Shown: in pieces, positions 42,269 to 57,200 of the stretch | How positions within the stretch are numbered: position 1 is the stretch's first letter | Layout: each line of letters opens with the position of its first letter | Assembly: GCA_018873245.2 (NCBI GenBank) | Contig: JAEMBT020000009.1 | Coordinates: 16,053,794-16,117,793, forward strand | Length of the DNA stretch: 64,000 nt | DNA from: Archegozetes longisetosus | Taxonomy: Eukaryota > Arthropoda > Arachnida > Sarcoptiformes > Trhypochthoniidae | Direction of reading: 5' to 3' | Made by a program: the position numbers and the translations under genes | Notes under the pieces: model-generated | The model's input: only the letters and a program-made list of their open reading frames with translations | Told to the model about the DNA's origin: nothing | The model's database searches: none

Positions 42269-45200
42269 GTGATCTACTCGAGAATAACATAAGTTATACG
42301 CAGCAAAGTACAAATCAATTACTTCGTACATGACTCTACGAAGAATTAAACCATTTAGAAATAGATGAAAGTATAATAACTAAATCATTTAATCCTAAAA
42401 TAGACTAACACATGTAGAGAAGTAGTAATCAACTAAAAGTATTGTTCAATGTTAAGTATTTTTTAATTAACTAACATTTATATCGATCATTATTATTGAT
42501 CTTTACATTGATTTTATTGATCTTCACATTGATTTGATTAATCTTTACATTCATTTTATTGATCAGATGTGCTGACAATGAACTTAAACTAGTTTCCGAT
42601 AGAGAAGAGTCCTTCAAGATTATCAATTATCGACGATAACTATATCGACTATTTATTACACTGAGCCCTCACTATCAGTCTGTCTATTGATGACTTAGCT
42701 TAAAACATTAGTCTTCATCACTATGTGTCTCATCCTGAGTAACACAACTATTCTATTGACTTATCTTACCTTTTAACTTATTTTGTTTACCTTTTTATCA
42801 CTTCTATTCTTAAGCTATTCTCTTAATGTATGAATATTTCTGTAGTCCTTCATTACGTAAATCTTTAGCAATAAATTAAATAAATGCATATCTCAACAAG
42901 CATTTAGATCCTGTTTCAATATGAGACTACTGCTTCACTAGTTATTAGTTTAATCAATTTGAGTTGAAATGCGAGAAATACAACTTAATAAATATGGTTT
43001 CATCCCACCAGTTTACCAAATAAATATCGATTTTTTACAAGTAAATATTTTTCTACTATACATTGCTTAAATATTGCTTATGGTATCTCAATTATATGGC
43101 AATACTAGGCTCTACCGAGGTCTAATGCTTAAGGGGGCCCTTTCACAATTTCTAACCGAAGTCTAATGCTTCAGGGGGCCCTTTCACAATTTCTAACCGA
43201 GGTCTAGCCTCATCGGATTAAGCAACAACTTTTCTTTAAAATCAGGACTTCTGTCGAAAATTTGTTCAAATTTGAGAATTCTCCAATCTTAGGTCTTATG
43301 ACTAAGACAAGATCCTGAAATCAGGATATTGGTGTAATATTTTAGCTAAAAGTCTCATGGGTTTGGGTGAAAAAATTGCTGAGCTAGGTAAACTTAACTA
43401 ATATATTATTTATCTTAAAAGCTAAGTAATCTAAGTAGATTTAGAGTAAAATTCAAAAGGGAATTCCCCTATATTTGAAATCACACACAGATAGCCTAAA
43501 ACTCTCAACAGTGTGGCAATACTTTGTTAAATATACACATTCAAGATAATAGAGTGATTCCAGGAGATTTACACTAATGCATAAGTGGCTAAAGACTTCT
43601 TTAAGTAGATAAGTGTTAAGTGTTTTGTTAATAGATTCCAGACTTGTAATACTTGTTAATTTCGTAATCACGCATTTCTAATCAATTTAATGAGTAATTC
43701 TAGAAGAATATTCTGAAAAAATGGTTAGAAAAACATGAATTGGAAAATTAATTTGCCTCACGAGATTCTCATTAACTTTATATCAATCATCGAATATAAT
43801 TAAAATATGTTTTATGCATAAAATAGGTTATAAAAAAGAGAATATTATGGACTATAAAACACGAATGTATCTTGAGTTTTATTCTATCGAGTAATTAGTT
43901 ACTAGCGTTTGTAAAATCAATTGCGCAGATAATTGAAGCAATAGAAATACTCCAGAACTAATCCAGAATCCAACTAATGAGCTTAGCAATTAATGAATGT
44001 TTACGATTGTTATTAACTATAACAAATTTACATAATAACACTTATCTTTACAACACACGCCATTTTTCATTAAATTTTATATTTTTCTTATATTTTCTAC
44101 TTTTTATAGATTTATTGCAACTTTTAATCGATTAGAAACTCAAATAGAAATGATCTGAAAATAAGTTAAATGTTTGAAAGCTTAAGATTTTAAAGATTAT
44201 TTCCATTAAAAGTGTTTGCTTAAAGAATACATATAAGTGACAATAGATTAGAGGCATCAGGAAGTACCAGAAATATACTTCTGATCCGGAACTAATACCA
44301 TAACAGTGATATAATCAATAGAAGCTATTATATCATAGGTATTAATTCGTTTTGTAAGTTTGATATTTCTCTGTTCTGTCAACACTTCACACTACATCAG
44401 AGTATTTATTGTTGAGATACTAGTACTCAATAATCTTTGTGTTCGGAATCCTAGTATATAAAGTCCTAGTACTCCGAATCCCAGTATACGCAATCCTAGC
44501 ACGCAAAGTCCTAGTATAGGGAGAGAGAGTCCTAGTACTCAGATTACTAGTACTCAAATGAAATGACATTTTCTATACTTGATTATACGAATAACAGTAT
44601 CAATAAACCGTATAACTCAGTTTCAGGGTTTTTTGTAAAATTAGTCATCTTGCTCAATCTCAATATATGTCAATTCTGTAAAATTAATAGCTGGATCAGT
44701 TTCTAACTATACTAGTGCTTTTGATAAGAGTCGAGCTCTACTTTGAACGCATTGTATTCTATATATTATGTTTTCAATCTTATAGCTTTTCTCTAGACTA
44801 TTATTTATATATTGTTCACGTAGGAGTGATCTGAATCTGTTTAACTATGCAAATAAAATAATGAACAAATAATTATTGTTTTCTTAGATAATTTTAGTAA
44901 CATTCAGCCAAACAAGATATATTTAGAATATTCTAGTCAAAACAATTTTGATCAATATAGTTTTGATCAGAATGATTCTGATGATTCTGATCTAAACGAT
45001 TCTGACCTAAGTAACTCTGACTAAAGGAATGTAAATCTTTTCTGAATGATAAAACACGTGAAGAATAAGTATAAAAGAATTTAAGAATTCAAGAATTTAG
45101 CGCAACAGATTAACACTTAAGGTGAAAAAGACTTAATTTATGTCACTTAAAGAAGCAGACAAATTCAAAATAATTCTTCGACATAATTACGTTATAATGA

Positions 45201-48200
45201 GAATTAGATTCAAACACTAGATATGTTTCAACTCATTATACGAAACATTTTCGTAACATTTTGATTAAATCTAATACAGTAATATCAAGATATAGTAAAC
45301 CTCATTATAGCTAATTCTCAATATTGTGAACCACTTTATAACGAATTCTCAATGTTGTGAACCACTTTGTAGTGAATTCTTGACATAGTCAATTACTAGT
45401 CCTGTGCTATTCAATTGATAATTACCTCTTTACAATGAAATCTCGTTATAGTGAGTAGTCTTCACTATATCGTAGCATTACTGTATTAGGTGACCATTCA
45501 CTTAGTAATACATTAAAATAATAATTTAATTAAATAAACTCTAGCTTATGTCTGAAAATGTTTTTCAGATACCTAATCTAAATAACTACTTATTTAATTA
45601 AGACTTCTCATAATAATTTACGCAATTTTTGGCATAACATAAGATAAATTATTATGTACGATTCCAGTATTATATAGTGGATAAGTAAGATTTCTCGCAA
45701 GGTGCATAAAGTTCAAGGTGACAAGTAGAGCCTCAATCATACTTTTCAATTAAAATCTTTTAAGTTGTAGTTTAATTTTGAATTATTCATTAATTTGATT
45801 TTATTTTGTATTAATTATAACAAATTAAATTTCATATTCGAAAGTGTAGAACTTTATCCGTTAAGTGAGCGAGAGATTTGAACCGAGGTTCCTATAAAGG
45901 GACCCAATCACCACAAGGTCCCTACTGGTTTTACTGCTGCCCTTACTGTAAATTAATCTCAAACATAAGTTAAGTCAACTTCAACAGATTTGAATGAGTG
46001 CTATCTCGCGCTCATATAAGATCATTGCAGTCAAACAGTACATACAGTAAGTGATCAGCTCTATTTGATCGTTAATTTCCATTAAAGTTCAAAGCTGATA
46101 AGTTGACAAAATGACAGATATAAGAAACAGAAGGTTTTGAAAAGTTTAGACAGAAAACAATCGTTTCTTTTTGAAATATTGCTTTTTTCTAAAGTTTGAA
46201 AAGATTAAAGAATCTGTTTAGTGTATATCTGTTTTTAACGGATGATTGTCCTCACGTCCAACTTAGTATTCTTATACTTATCCGTAACAGCACTACCAAA
46301 ATGAGAAAATTATATTCTCGTTTGTTTACACAACACGATTGAAAAGTATTATATGAAAGTGAAGACGAAACAGAGCCGAAGGAAAGATATGAGAGCAAAT
46401 GAAAATAATAATCAGTTGTTAACCAGTAATGAGACAAAGTTCAGTATAATGTGGCTCTCAACTTATTAGAAAAATAAATAGACAACTTTGGGCAAGAATA
46501 TTCTGATTAAAGAATATTCCGCACATAGAATATCCTCATTAAAGAATATTCTATACATAGAATATTCGCATTAAAGAATATTCTACACAAAGAATATTTT
46601 ATATCACAAAATATTCTACATTACAGAATATTCTCACCAACAAATACGTAATATAAGTATTCGTAAGTTGTAGAGATTCTCAATAGAAAATACTTAACTG
46701 TTGTGAAGTGAACACAAAGACTAGAATTTTGAAAAGATGTCTTTTTACTATTAATCTAACGACAACAATGAAGATACTAAACTTCTCTTTAATATAAGTC
46801 ATGCTTTATCTCTATATTCAACGCTTCAGCTTATATGCTATTTTCTGTCATTTTTTTTCACTTCTCTCTCACTTCTCTCTTATTCACTTCTCTCTCACTT
46901 CTCTCTTATCCACTTCTCCCTCACTTTTCCTCTAAAGATAAAAACCTATTAAAACAAAATGCCTCATAATCCATGTTTTGTATTCTTAATTCTGTTCTTG
47001 AAATTGATCCGATTTAACTTAATTTGAATTAATTGAAATGATATTGGTGTTATCATTGAATCTAGATATTGTTTCTTAATAAAAATAAAAATAAAAATAA
47101 TAAAAAAATAATAACAAAATAATAAAAAAACAAAATATAACCAAAATAACAAAGACACATTAGATTGAATTAATACATTTTTATTCAAATTGATTTATAT
47201 AATTATTATCTAAATACTATTGATTGAAATGGATTGCATAAAAGAAACGTTCCTATAGAACGTTCAGTAACAAAACAAATTGATTTTCTTTCCAATCTAT
47301 AAGATGATCACATGACATGTCAATTATCTTAATCGATGCATTAGTACTAATGAATACTTTGTCTTCTGTTTAATAATCTTAACTAGATCTTCAAATCTTC
47401 AATCTTCTCCCTGTTCAGTTGAGACTAAATTTTCAAATTAATTATTTAGTTATATATATATAAAATATATAAATTATGCATATATTAAATATATTATATT
47501 TTAAAAATGAAAATAGTATAAGATTATACACTTTGCCTCTTAAACTATGATTCATTTTATTAAATCTGGCTTAAAGCCAATAATTTGAATGAATTTGAAA
47601 AATGGTTATTTGCCTTTCTCTATCGCGATTGAAATTTCATAAAATAGAAAAAGTTCAAAAAGTTTAAAATGAGTTTTGTGATGGATCGAACAGCTATATA
47701 AGTCAGGTTAGTGTCAGAAGTTGATGGTGAGAGCAATTGCTACCAATTTATTGATGCACATTTTATTAGCCAAATATTGAATAACTTACATAATAATTGA
47801 AGTTCAACTCAAATACACGATATATTTGTTTGCATAACTTGAGAGATGTTTTGCTGGTAGAATTTCCACTAATAGCTTGTAGTCAAAATTTCTATTTTTA
47901 TATATCAAATCTTGTAAATTGTCAATTTTTAAATTCAGTTCGGAGATGTTTAGTAAATAAAATATAAGTTTAGTGGTTTTTGGATTTTCTGGAAATTTAT
48001 GATCAATAAGGTTAGGTTAGATTGGGTTGGGTTAGGTTAGGTTGGGTTAGATTGTGTTGGGTTAGGTTAGGTTTTAGGTAGAGATATGGATAGATTTACA
48101 GAACATTTAGTTGGAAATGATTAATAACATAGTCGAAAAGTTTGAAAAACTCTCAAAATGAAAAAATTGTGTAATGTATGAAGTAGGCACATAAGGGCTT

Positions 48201-51200
48201 ATAACAAAAAGATTTTATCACTTAAGTTTTATAGTTGCAATATAAATATTAGACATTTACAAAAATTTATGATGCGCAAAATAACAAATCAAATTAATTG
48301 TTTTATGGTAGGTCTTCAACCTAATACTTGTTTTTACTATTGATTGCTTTAAATCTCTTGATTTAAAAGTTATCTCGTTTAACTGGCTATGATTTGAATT
48401 TTTTTCTATAAAAGTACACGATCTTATACGGAAAATTCTGAAATACGAGCTAAGACTATACAGATCAGATACTAATTTAGACGTTTAGGTCTAACTTTGT
48501 CGTCTAAAATGATGAATTAGGCGTTGCATAATATAACACCTCTTAATCAATTCTAAAGACTTTCTCACTAAAAATTAATAACTTATGATTAGAACAATTC
48601 TTAGACACAAAAGAATGAGTCTTAGGACTGATTAATAATTCAAAAGTTAGTTGCTATGATGCAATTACTGAGGACTTTATAATTGATTCTCACAACTGTT
48701 ATTGCGATTTAAGAGAACAATTATTTGGCGAGCGTTCAAGTGTAAAATTTCATATTTTCCAACAATCTCTATCTTTGGATGCCATCTTAAAACAGGTCAT
48801 CAAGTCCTCGTACTTTAAGATTTATATTTGATTTTTCTTTTAAGTTCCTTATTCATCATCTACTAGATTCTCATTTTTATTGCTATCTATATTATATCAA
48901 TTCTGTGTAACTTTGAAATTCTCTACGATTCTGAAATTCTCTATATATTTTTAATGACCTCTTGCTTTGATTTTATGCTAGATTTTTCTGAAACATTATT
49001 CCAATTGGTATTTTCCGATAAAAATAAGTTTGAAATTGTTATTATTGTTGTATGTTTCCGATGAAGATATCATAATTTTGTATGGTATTGTTAAAGTTAG
49101 TAAGATTTCATCAAAATGCAAATACAAAATGCCTTTTCTTGTACACGCATTTCTTATCCTAAAAGAGCTCAGATCAGCCCCTTTCCGATTCTTACTACAA
49201 ATTTCAACATTGTCTGAAAGCAATTCTTAGAACAATAACATTAATTTTGAAAACAATACTATACTTTATTCCGAATACGATGATCAGATGAAACTGAACT
49301 TATTTTTGAAAGAAACTCAATCGAAGATATAGAACGTGCAAATGAATTTGAATATGATTGTTGAAATGAAACTGTAACATAATTCTAGAAGATTCTTAAT
49401 TTGTTCCATCATAACTCAGAATTAGTTGACTTGATTGTAAAAAATGAATACAAACATTACGGAATTGATTAAAATAGCTTAATGTTAGGACTGTATTCAA
49501 GTTGAATGTTCTTATGATTATGTAAAATGAACATAACAAATATTCAAACATAATACTAGTAGTATCTTAACAACAAAAATCTTAAGTTAATTTCTCAACA
49601 GCTATAATGATTAAGTAAACAAAAGTTTCATATAGTCAAATAGTTAATTTAAAATCAACTAACTTTTCAAAGATAATATGCCGCTTGGAAGATAAGTTCA
49701 CTGACTTTCTGCTTTACAATTAAAGTTAGTTCTTTCGTTAAAACCTTAGACTTTTTGAAATAATGAGTATTCAATTTTGTATTGAACCAGAAGGAACTAT
49801 TTTCAATTAAAACTTTGACCTGAGGCAGAATTTTTTGTTGTGAAATATAATTTCAAATTACTAATAGCATTTTCTACTCAGAATCTATACAATAAGCTAG
49901 TCATTGAACTGGATCTTAAAATAAAGCTAACACAACCCTATTACAGAATTGAATGTTTGTCTATTTTAAAAGAATTATAGAGTTTAATAGAATTTGATAG
50001 AATATAATAGAATAATAGATTTTCATTTGTAGAAATAGCTAGTTGCTACTTTTGGTCACGAAGATAGTCTAGCTTGATACCTTAGGTCACCCTGAGTGCA
50101 GACATATAATTCTTATAGCTAAGCAATTAGTGTATTGCGCGTTATATACTAGTATTTTTATATTAGAAATATTTGAAACTAAAATGTACTGTAATTCTAA
50201 GCGGTATTACTGCAATACTTATGTTTTATAGGATTCGTATTTTAAAATAACTGTTCTGCTTATCAATAATAAATGTTAAGCAAATGTTTACTAATTTACT
50301 GTGCATCAAAATCCAATATTTAGTATGATGGATTGTTGAGCTATTTAAGGCTCAATATTATTTTGAAAAGATTGAGAAGCCTAACAATTTTCCAATTTCC
50401 TGCTCTTCTATTGAAAACTTCAGATAAAATATTTAATTAAATTATCAACTTATATGTGATAAAAACCGCTGTTATAATAAATTAATAAACTCTCAATGTC
50501 TACAATTGAAATTGACTTTTGATTAACCTTTTAGCACAAGTTAACTTTCGAAAATGTAGGATTCATATTTAGGTAAAATGCTGCTCAACATCTGATAATA
50601 CAGTCTTTTAGTACATCTTAGAGAACAGTCTGATAGTACAGTCTAATAGTACGTCTTAGAGCATGCACTATATAGAAAGCTGAAATCTTACTTTTAACAG
50701 CATTACAGCCACATAATAGCATAACGGCATAAATACTAAACGTAAAGCTCTGCTTTGTTACGGCAACTTTCTCTCGTTAGTAGTTACAGGTGGCAGCTTA
50801 AAGAGATGCTACCAGAATAAGATTATTTAAATAAATGTTATATCTAAATACACTAGATTTTATACTTTAAAGAGTTAGGCATATAGCTGTGAAATAGGTA
50901 AATATTGAAAAATTACCTAACCTAACCTAAACTTAGTCTAACCTAACCTAACCTAAACTTAGTCTAACCTAACTTAACCTAACGACCCCTGAAGTGAAAG
51001 TTGAAAACTTGTGCTTGCGATTTAATTTAATTATCAAACTAAGCTCCTTATGAGTGATAAGATCTGATTAAAAAGTTTACAAACTATCCTGTCATCTGGG
51101 AAATTTGCATCTGATTAAATATAAATATAAAATAGAAAGTATTAGGATTGATCTGATAATGAAATCAATTTCTGTAGTGATGTAGCTGAGACTATGGTTT

Positions 51201-54200
51201 TATGCTGAATAGCAATTAGCTTTAGTTTCAACTCTGTTTAAGTCGCTCAAATGTTCCAATAGTTATTTTCGCATGGATAGTCAAATTTCTGACATCTTGT
51301 CTCATGAGGAATAGAAATTTAATGCGAGTAATAAAAGCGATACAGTCTGGCCCAGTTATAAGCAACTGGTGTGTGTGTGGAAAATAAGTTACCTATTAAC
51401 AGGTTTGTCTACATTCCAACTCCTTAACATATAATTGGTTTAGATAGAGCTTAATAGATGATTTAGTAACAACCGGATTTGCCTATAACTGAGTTGCCAA
51501 TAACTGAGTCAGACTGTATTCACAGACGAGATTCTATATCTCAACTCTGAGCGCATTTGTCGGAAGGATCCAACAGAATTAGACTTAAAACTATTGTAAA
51601 TTTTCAAATGTGAAACATTTAATTAACAAATTAATTATTCAAGCAATAGCTGTGATTATTTTCGATCTAAATACCCAATGAGTAAAATATTAATTTGTTT
51701 GCTAATTATTATAGAGATTCGATGTTCTTCTGCGTGGGACGAATTCTTCTGTTGGCCGCCGACACCAGCGGGTAATGTGATCACTAGACCGTGTGTTGAA
51801 ATATTCGCATCGTTTGACATTCATGATACTCTCGATAATATAAATCCACAAAAAGGTATTATTTCTAATGTTAGGTTTGATTAGGCTAAGAATCAAATGT
51901 ATGCTTAGCTTTTCTCTAATTAACGTTATTTTTAGTTTCTTTTCTTATAGTAATTTCAAATTACATATGCATAATAAAATGACGTTCATTTTATGACAGA
52001 TAAATGTCTTATATGTCCTTCGATTAAAGTAAAAGAATTTAGTCTTTAATGCAGAAAAAAGTCTATTTTTTAAATTATTATTGATTCGAAGTGCTTTAGC
52101 TATTAAGCTTGCTTCAAGTCACTCTATACTTGAAGTTAATTATTTTTCAAATTAACTTTTATGCTCATTATACAAATGTAATATTTATCAGACAACTCAA
52201 TGTCATTCTTCGGTAAACAGTCACTCAAATGACTAATTCTCATTATTGGAATTCCAGAAATATGCCAACATTTCGATTATCTCAATATCGATCATTTACA
52301 TAGTAGTCAATAAGTCGGACACTATTTGTTTTTTACATATTTGTTTAGCTCATTTCATGAGTTGATTGACAAGTTTGATGAAGTCTAATAGTAAAGAAAA
52401 CTAATTAAATACGAAAAGTTAACCATAAAGACTAAACTGATTTAACCAAACTCAGATTATTAGTTCAAGCTTTGTTTCTATGATCAATTTATGTTTTCTT
52501 CCTTTTCATCTTTAGCTTATACTTCATTTTTGACCTAAATATTAGTAAAGTCTCCATTAGATTTTTAAATATAATTCTTAATGCATTTTGATTCACAAGT
52601 CAAATATTAAGTAGTTTTGTATTCAAATTATAGTAATCCTCAAGTTGTCATACTTTTAGATATTTGAGAATAATTTGTTAGAGAATATAATGAAAAATGT
52701 TTGATTTATCAAAAAGTGATACTATATCTCAACAGATATCTCAAAAAATGTATCCCAAAAAAATGTATCCCAAAAAATATATCAATATATAAAAAAGTAT
52801 TCACTCCTTCAAACTATTTTCAAATATATATTTTATTCAAATTAGATTTATATGAATAGACATATTATTGTAAAATATATAAAATTTCAAATATATCCAT
52901 AGAAGAGACACATTAGTATAGTTGGAAAACTTGACGCTTTTTTAGTACTTTCCCTAAGTGATTTCTCTCTAAAACGTATTACATTGAGAGACAGATCTAT
53001 TTTGAAACATCAATTTATCCGCCAATAGCTACAAGTTTCTACTCTATCACCATCAATACTATACCTGTAATGATGCACATAAGCTTGTTTTGTATTCACT
53101 TTAGCTTCAGTCTCATCTTCATCGTCTGCTCAAGCTTATCAGCTTATCAGCTTATCAACTTGGTCATTTATTCATTGCTATAGTTTTACCTGAAAATTGG
53201 ATTAAAATCTAAAATGTTTTGTTTGATTTTCAACGAAAATATTATTAGTGTAGGTGATAATCATATGCATTTTAATATAAGATCAGAAGCTCTAATTTTT
53301 AAATTTCAGCTCAATCCTATCTCTATGAGCTCGAGCTCGAGCTAGTTTGATCTTTTGCACATCATTACTTAGTATACCAGGATAATGACATCAGTACCAG
53401 TCTCGACATATGAGACATTAATATTTAGAAATGATTATTAACTCTAGCAAGATATATTGCATAGAATTTATTTGTTTAAATCAATACTTATTTTTATGGG
53501 GCTGTAGAGACTGTACAGACTGTAGAGACTACAGAGACTGTTGAAACGTTAGCCGTTAGTAGAATTTGAAACTTTTCGGCTCTAAATATTAGATGTCTTA
53601 AATCTAAATGCTTGCCAAATATACGATTGCTATAGTCATTTATTATGATTGTTCCAATATATTATATGGGCTTTCATTTGAATGCCAGATAATTTAAATA
53701 AAGATTCCCTTAAATCCTTTATATCTACTTTCAGACTCTTTTATCTCTATATAAATCATTTGAATAATGAGTCTCAACCCTTAAGTTGTATTCGCATTGG
53801 AGTATAAAATGTTTTTATCTTAAATTATTCTATTATTTTCAATGCTCAAATCTCGAATAAGTGTTTTATTAACTTTTTCTTATAGTTTCTCAATTTGCTC
53901 ATTTCAAATGAGAATTGAGTTGAATTTAATTTGAAACAATTATTTGTATAGTTTATTAAAAGCTTAAATGCGTTTAATTTGAATTTAGAAATAATATAAA
54001 GCTATAGGAATTGAAAACAGAGAGCTAAGAATTGAGAATAACATCTAGAAATAATGAGATTAGCTAAACGAATAGAAGAGTAAAGTTTCCTATTTACTCA
54101 TGTCTATCTGGCAACCTATTTCATACATTCTGACAGATCTGACTTGCAATTATTTGATGCTTTTATATCATTTCTTATTGATTTGTAACTGTTCACAGGA

Positions 54201-57200
54201 AATCGAGCCAATCTGCTAAATATTTGATCTTATTATTGCACTCTTTTATTGTTTCTATTTCCGATACATGCTGTCAAATCTAACATAACCTAATCTAACC
54301 TAACCTAATACTGTCTTCTTCCATTTTGTTTATGCCTTTGTTCAAATCTGTAATCTTGCTTTACTTTCATATTATGATTTCAGTTCTTAATGAATCATCT
54401 TAGTTCAATAATTTACTATACGTTTGCATTTTATAAATCAAAATATTATTTTATAACAATCAAGTTTTATAAATTTATAAATTATATTAAACTTAATAAT
54501 GAAAACAAAACAAAAACAACAAACTTAATATCAAAAACAAATAACAAAACATATATCCACTCATTAACAATTATATAGAAAACGACACTCTATATTATCA
54601 AACTATAGTTCAGTAGTAATGACTAAGTATTTAATTTACTTTTTACTGACAGCACGAAAATATACTTTCATAGTAATTTTTAATATTATTACTAACGCCT
54701 ACTAAATCCTACTAGTTTCTGTCAACTTCATTCCTGTTGAAGATTCATATTCTCTACTTACGAGTTAAATTCATATTCGATACATAACCGTAGCTAACTG
54801 GCAGATGAGGAGTAGCTGAGGAGTAGCTGAGGAGTAGCTGAAGAGCTATCGCCTAGCTCTGCATTGAATATATATTGCGAAATGCTTTCAAACTATATTT
54901 ATTATTATTCGACTCATCGTAAATGTTTGAATGTTGATTAGCGCTTGTCTTTCACTTCAGACTCATGCTCCCCCTCCAGACCCAACTTGGCTACAGTACT
55001 GATCTAGAGCATCCTAAATGTTGATCTATGTTTGATTAACGTAACGCAAGACCAAAACAAATGGTTTAATGCGTTAGTTAGAACATAATCAGACAAAGTC
55101 AACGTTAATAAGACTACTATTGATTTTAAGCGGTGAGGATATAGAGTGAAACCATAAAGTAGGAGTTGAGTGCGACTCCAGGTATGACCTGCTGGCAGAA
55201 TTCATTTGAGGCCAACTTTTAGGTCTCCCGTAGCGTTGACCAAACATAGATGTATTGGTGATGTTATTTCTAATTTTTGCTTTATAACTAGATGAAGGTC
55301 TAGATGAGAGTCTAGATAATGGTTTAGATAACGGTCTAGATAAAGGTCTAGAAAAAGTCCTAACATTCTTGCCAGTAATACATTTAATATGATCTGGATT
55401 TATGTATGTCACTATATCCTCACTATCATCTCCAACAGCCTTATTCTTCTCATCTTTATTACTTCTGCAATTTGTCGATGTGGTCATATACGACCTTTTG
55501 GGTGATTTGTCTAACCATTTCCATATACGTTGGTATTTGATATTTCTTCTTCTCCTTGTATTTCTTTTACGACAACAACAGAATATGACTACTATTATAA
55601 TAGTAGTTGATGCTGATGATATAGCTGATGCTAATCCTATATTAGAGATGCTGTCTAATTCTAATTTAAGTGTTACTACTTCCTTACATATATCATACTT
55701 TCTAGTATTTGTTTCAATTATATTTGATTTTGAATTCACTATGCTTGATCTAGAGTTGATCATGCCTGATCTAGAATTAACTATGCTTGATCTAGAATTA
55801 ATTATATTATCTATACTATCACTTATTGTATGATATTTTGAATGAATACATATTTCGTAACCTGTATATGGTTGTAAATTTCCTATTGTATAATTATATG
55901 TTTTATTATGTACTTCTCTTGAATCTATTGAATTCTTCTCATCTTTAATTGTATACACGTTTATGTTTAATGTTCCGTATTGTCGAACTGATATCACCCA
56001 TTCTAGAGATCTCTTCTCTTCCATCACTTTTGCATTTGTTGATCGCTTTGTTCGGCTTCTAGTTATGACCCAAAACTCCCATTTTAGGCTTATAGAAGTT
56101 GCCAATAATGTTATATTTAATAGTACCGTTTGTAAGTTTTCTATATGTTTCGGTTTTGCCTGATTTATTTGAATCGATGCTGCTGCTGTCAATGTTGTTA
56201 CTAATGGTAATGGAGTTGTAGCTAGATTCCTTACTTCTCTGTATTCTGTTGTAGCCAGATTCCTCACTTCTCTGTATTCTGTTGTAGCTAGACTCCTCAC
56301 TTTTCCATATTCTGTTGTAGCCAGATTCCTCGCTTCTTCATCCTCTCTTGAACCTATCTTTCTCTTTACTTCTTCGTAATTTGCTGTAAAACTCATTGCT
56401 ATACATTTGTTTGATTCGCTGTATATCGTCAATATTGCTATTATCTTTATCAATAGTTGTACGCACAACATCGTTCGATTCTTCAATTGTCCAATTCTAC
56501 TCTATGCTAAACTAAATTATTTTGATATATGTTTTTTCGCATTTCTGTTAGGAATCATTTGCGAGAAATACATAGATTAAGTAAATATAGTAAAACTAAT
56601 AAATGTAAACAGCATACCTTTAAAACGTCAAATAAACGTCAATTCACTCCACCATATTGACTATTTTCAATAAGTTTAACACTTCACTACATTCATTAAT
56701 TTATTTTATAGAATCTTCACTTAAACCAAGTATTTGTATGAGCGTATAAAAGTATAATATTATAAGCATTTATCACAATAATATGTTCTGAAAATGACAT
56801 TCAAACCACATTATGACATCTTACTATCATATATAATTCACATCTTCCTGCCCGCATCCACTACACTGACTTTACGGCTTAATTGAATTTCAAGTCTTAA
56901 TCTTACTCTTCTATTTGATCTAAAATGACCACAATTTGAGCTAAGAAGACCACAATTTGATTCAATATGACCACAATTAATAAAGTGACTAGCAACGTAA
57001 AAAGTTGAATAGTTTTATTATTCAACACCAATCGACTAAAAGCCTTGAATGGCAAACAAGAGTTAAAAAGTATTTGCAGCCTTTCACGAACGTTAATCAA
57101 CAATCAAATAAGTCTTTTAAATGTTTATTCAAATAGTATAACAGAGATCTTACGCCAAGGTTATCATTCTTTAAGACCGTCTATCGTATCTTCAAAACTG

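Larger units (their letters stand above)
41537..51714 (+). other. Putative GPCR intron 1, about 10.2 kb
   Basis: AT-rich and without a recognisable gene. It holds a (CT)n microsatellite, a GGGGGCCC-containing repeat, a Tigger-like MITE, a GAATATTC array and two TTAGG-like islands, all listed separately. An agtcctagtact-type degenerate repeat lies at about 44446-44560, and acagaatatattctt repeats at about 41630-41740. If exon 41422-41536 is not real, this is simply intergenic. Confidence 0.5.

Noticed and set aside
45850..45935. tRNA-like sequence (ggttcaaatctc on the minus strand)
   Set aside because: The T-arm and acceptor stems do not pair and no anticodon arm fits.
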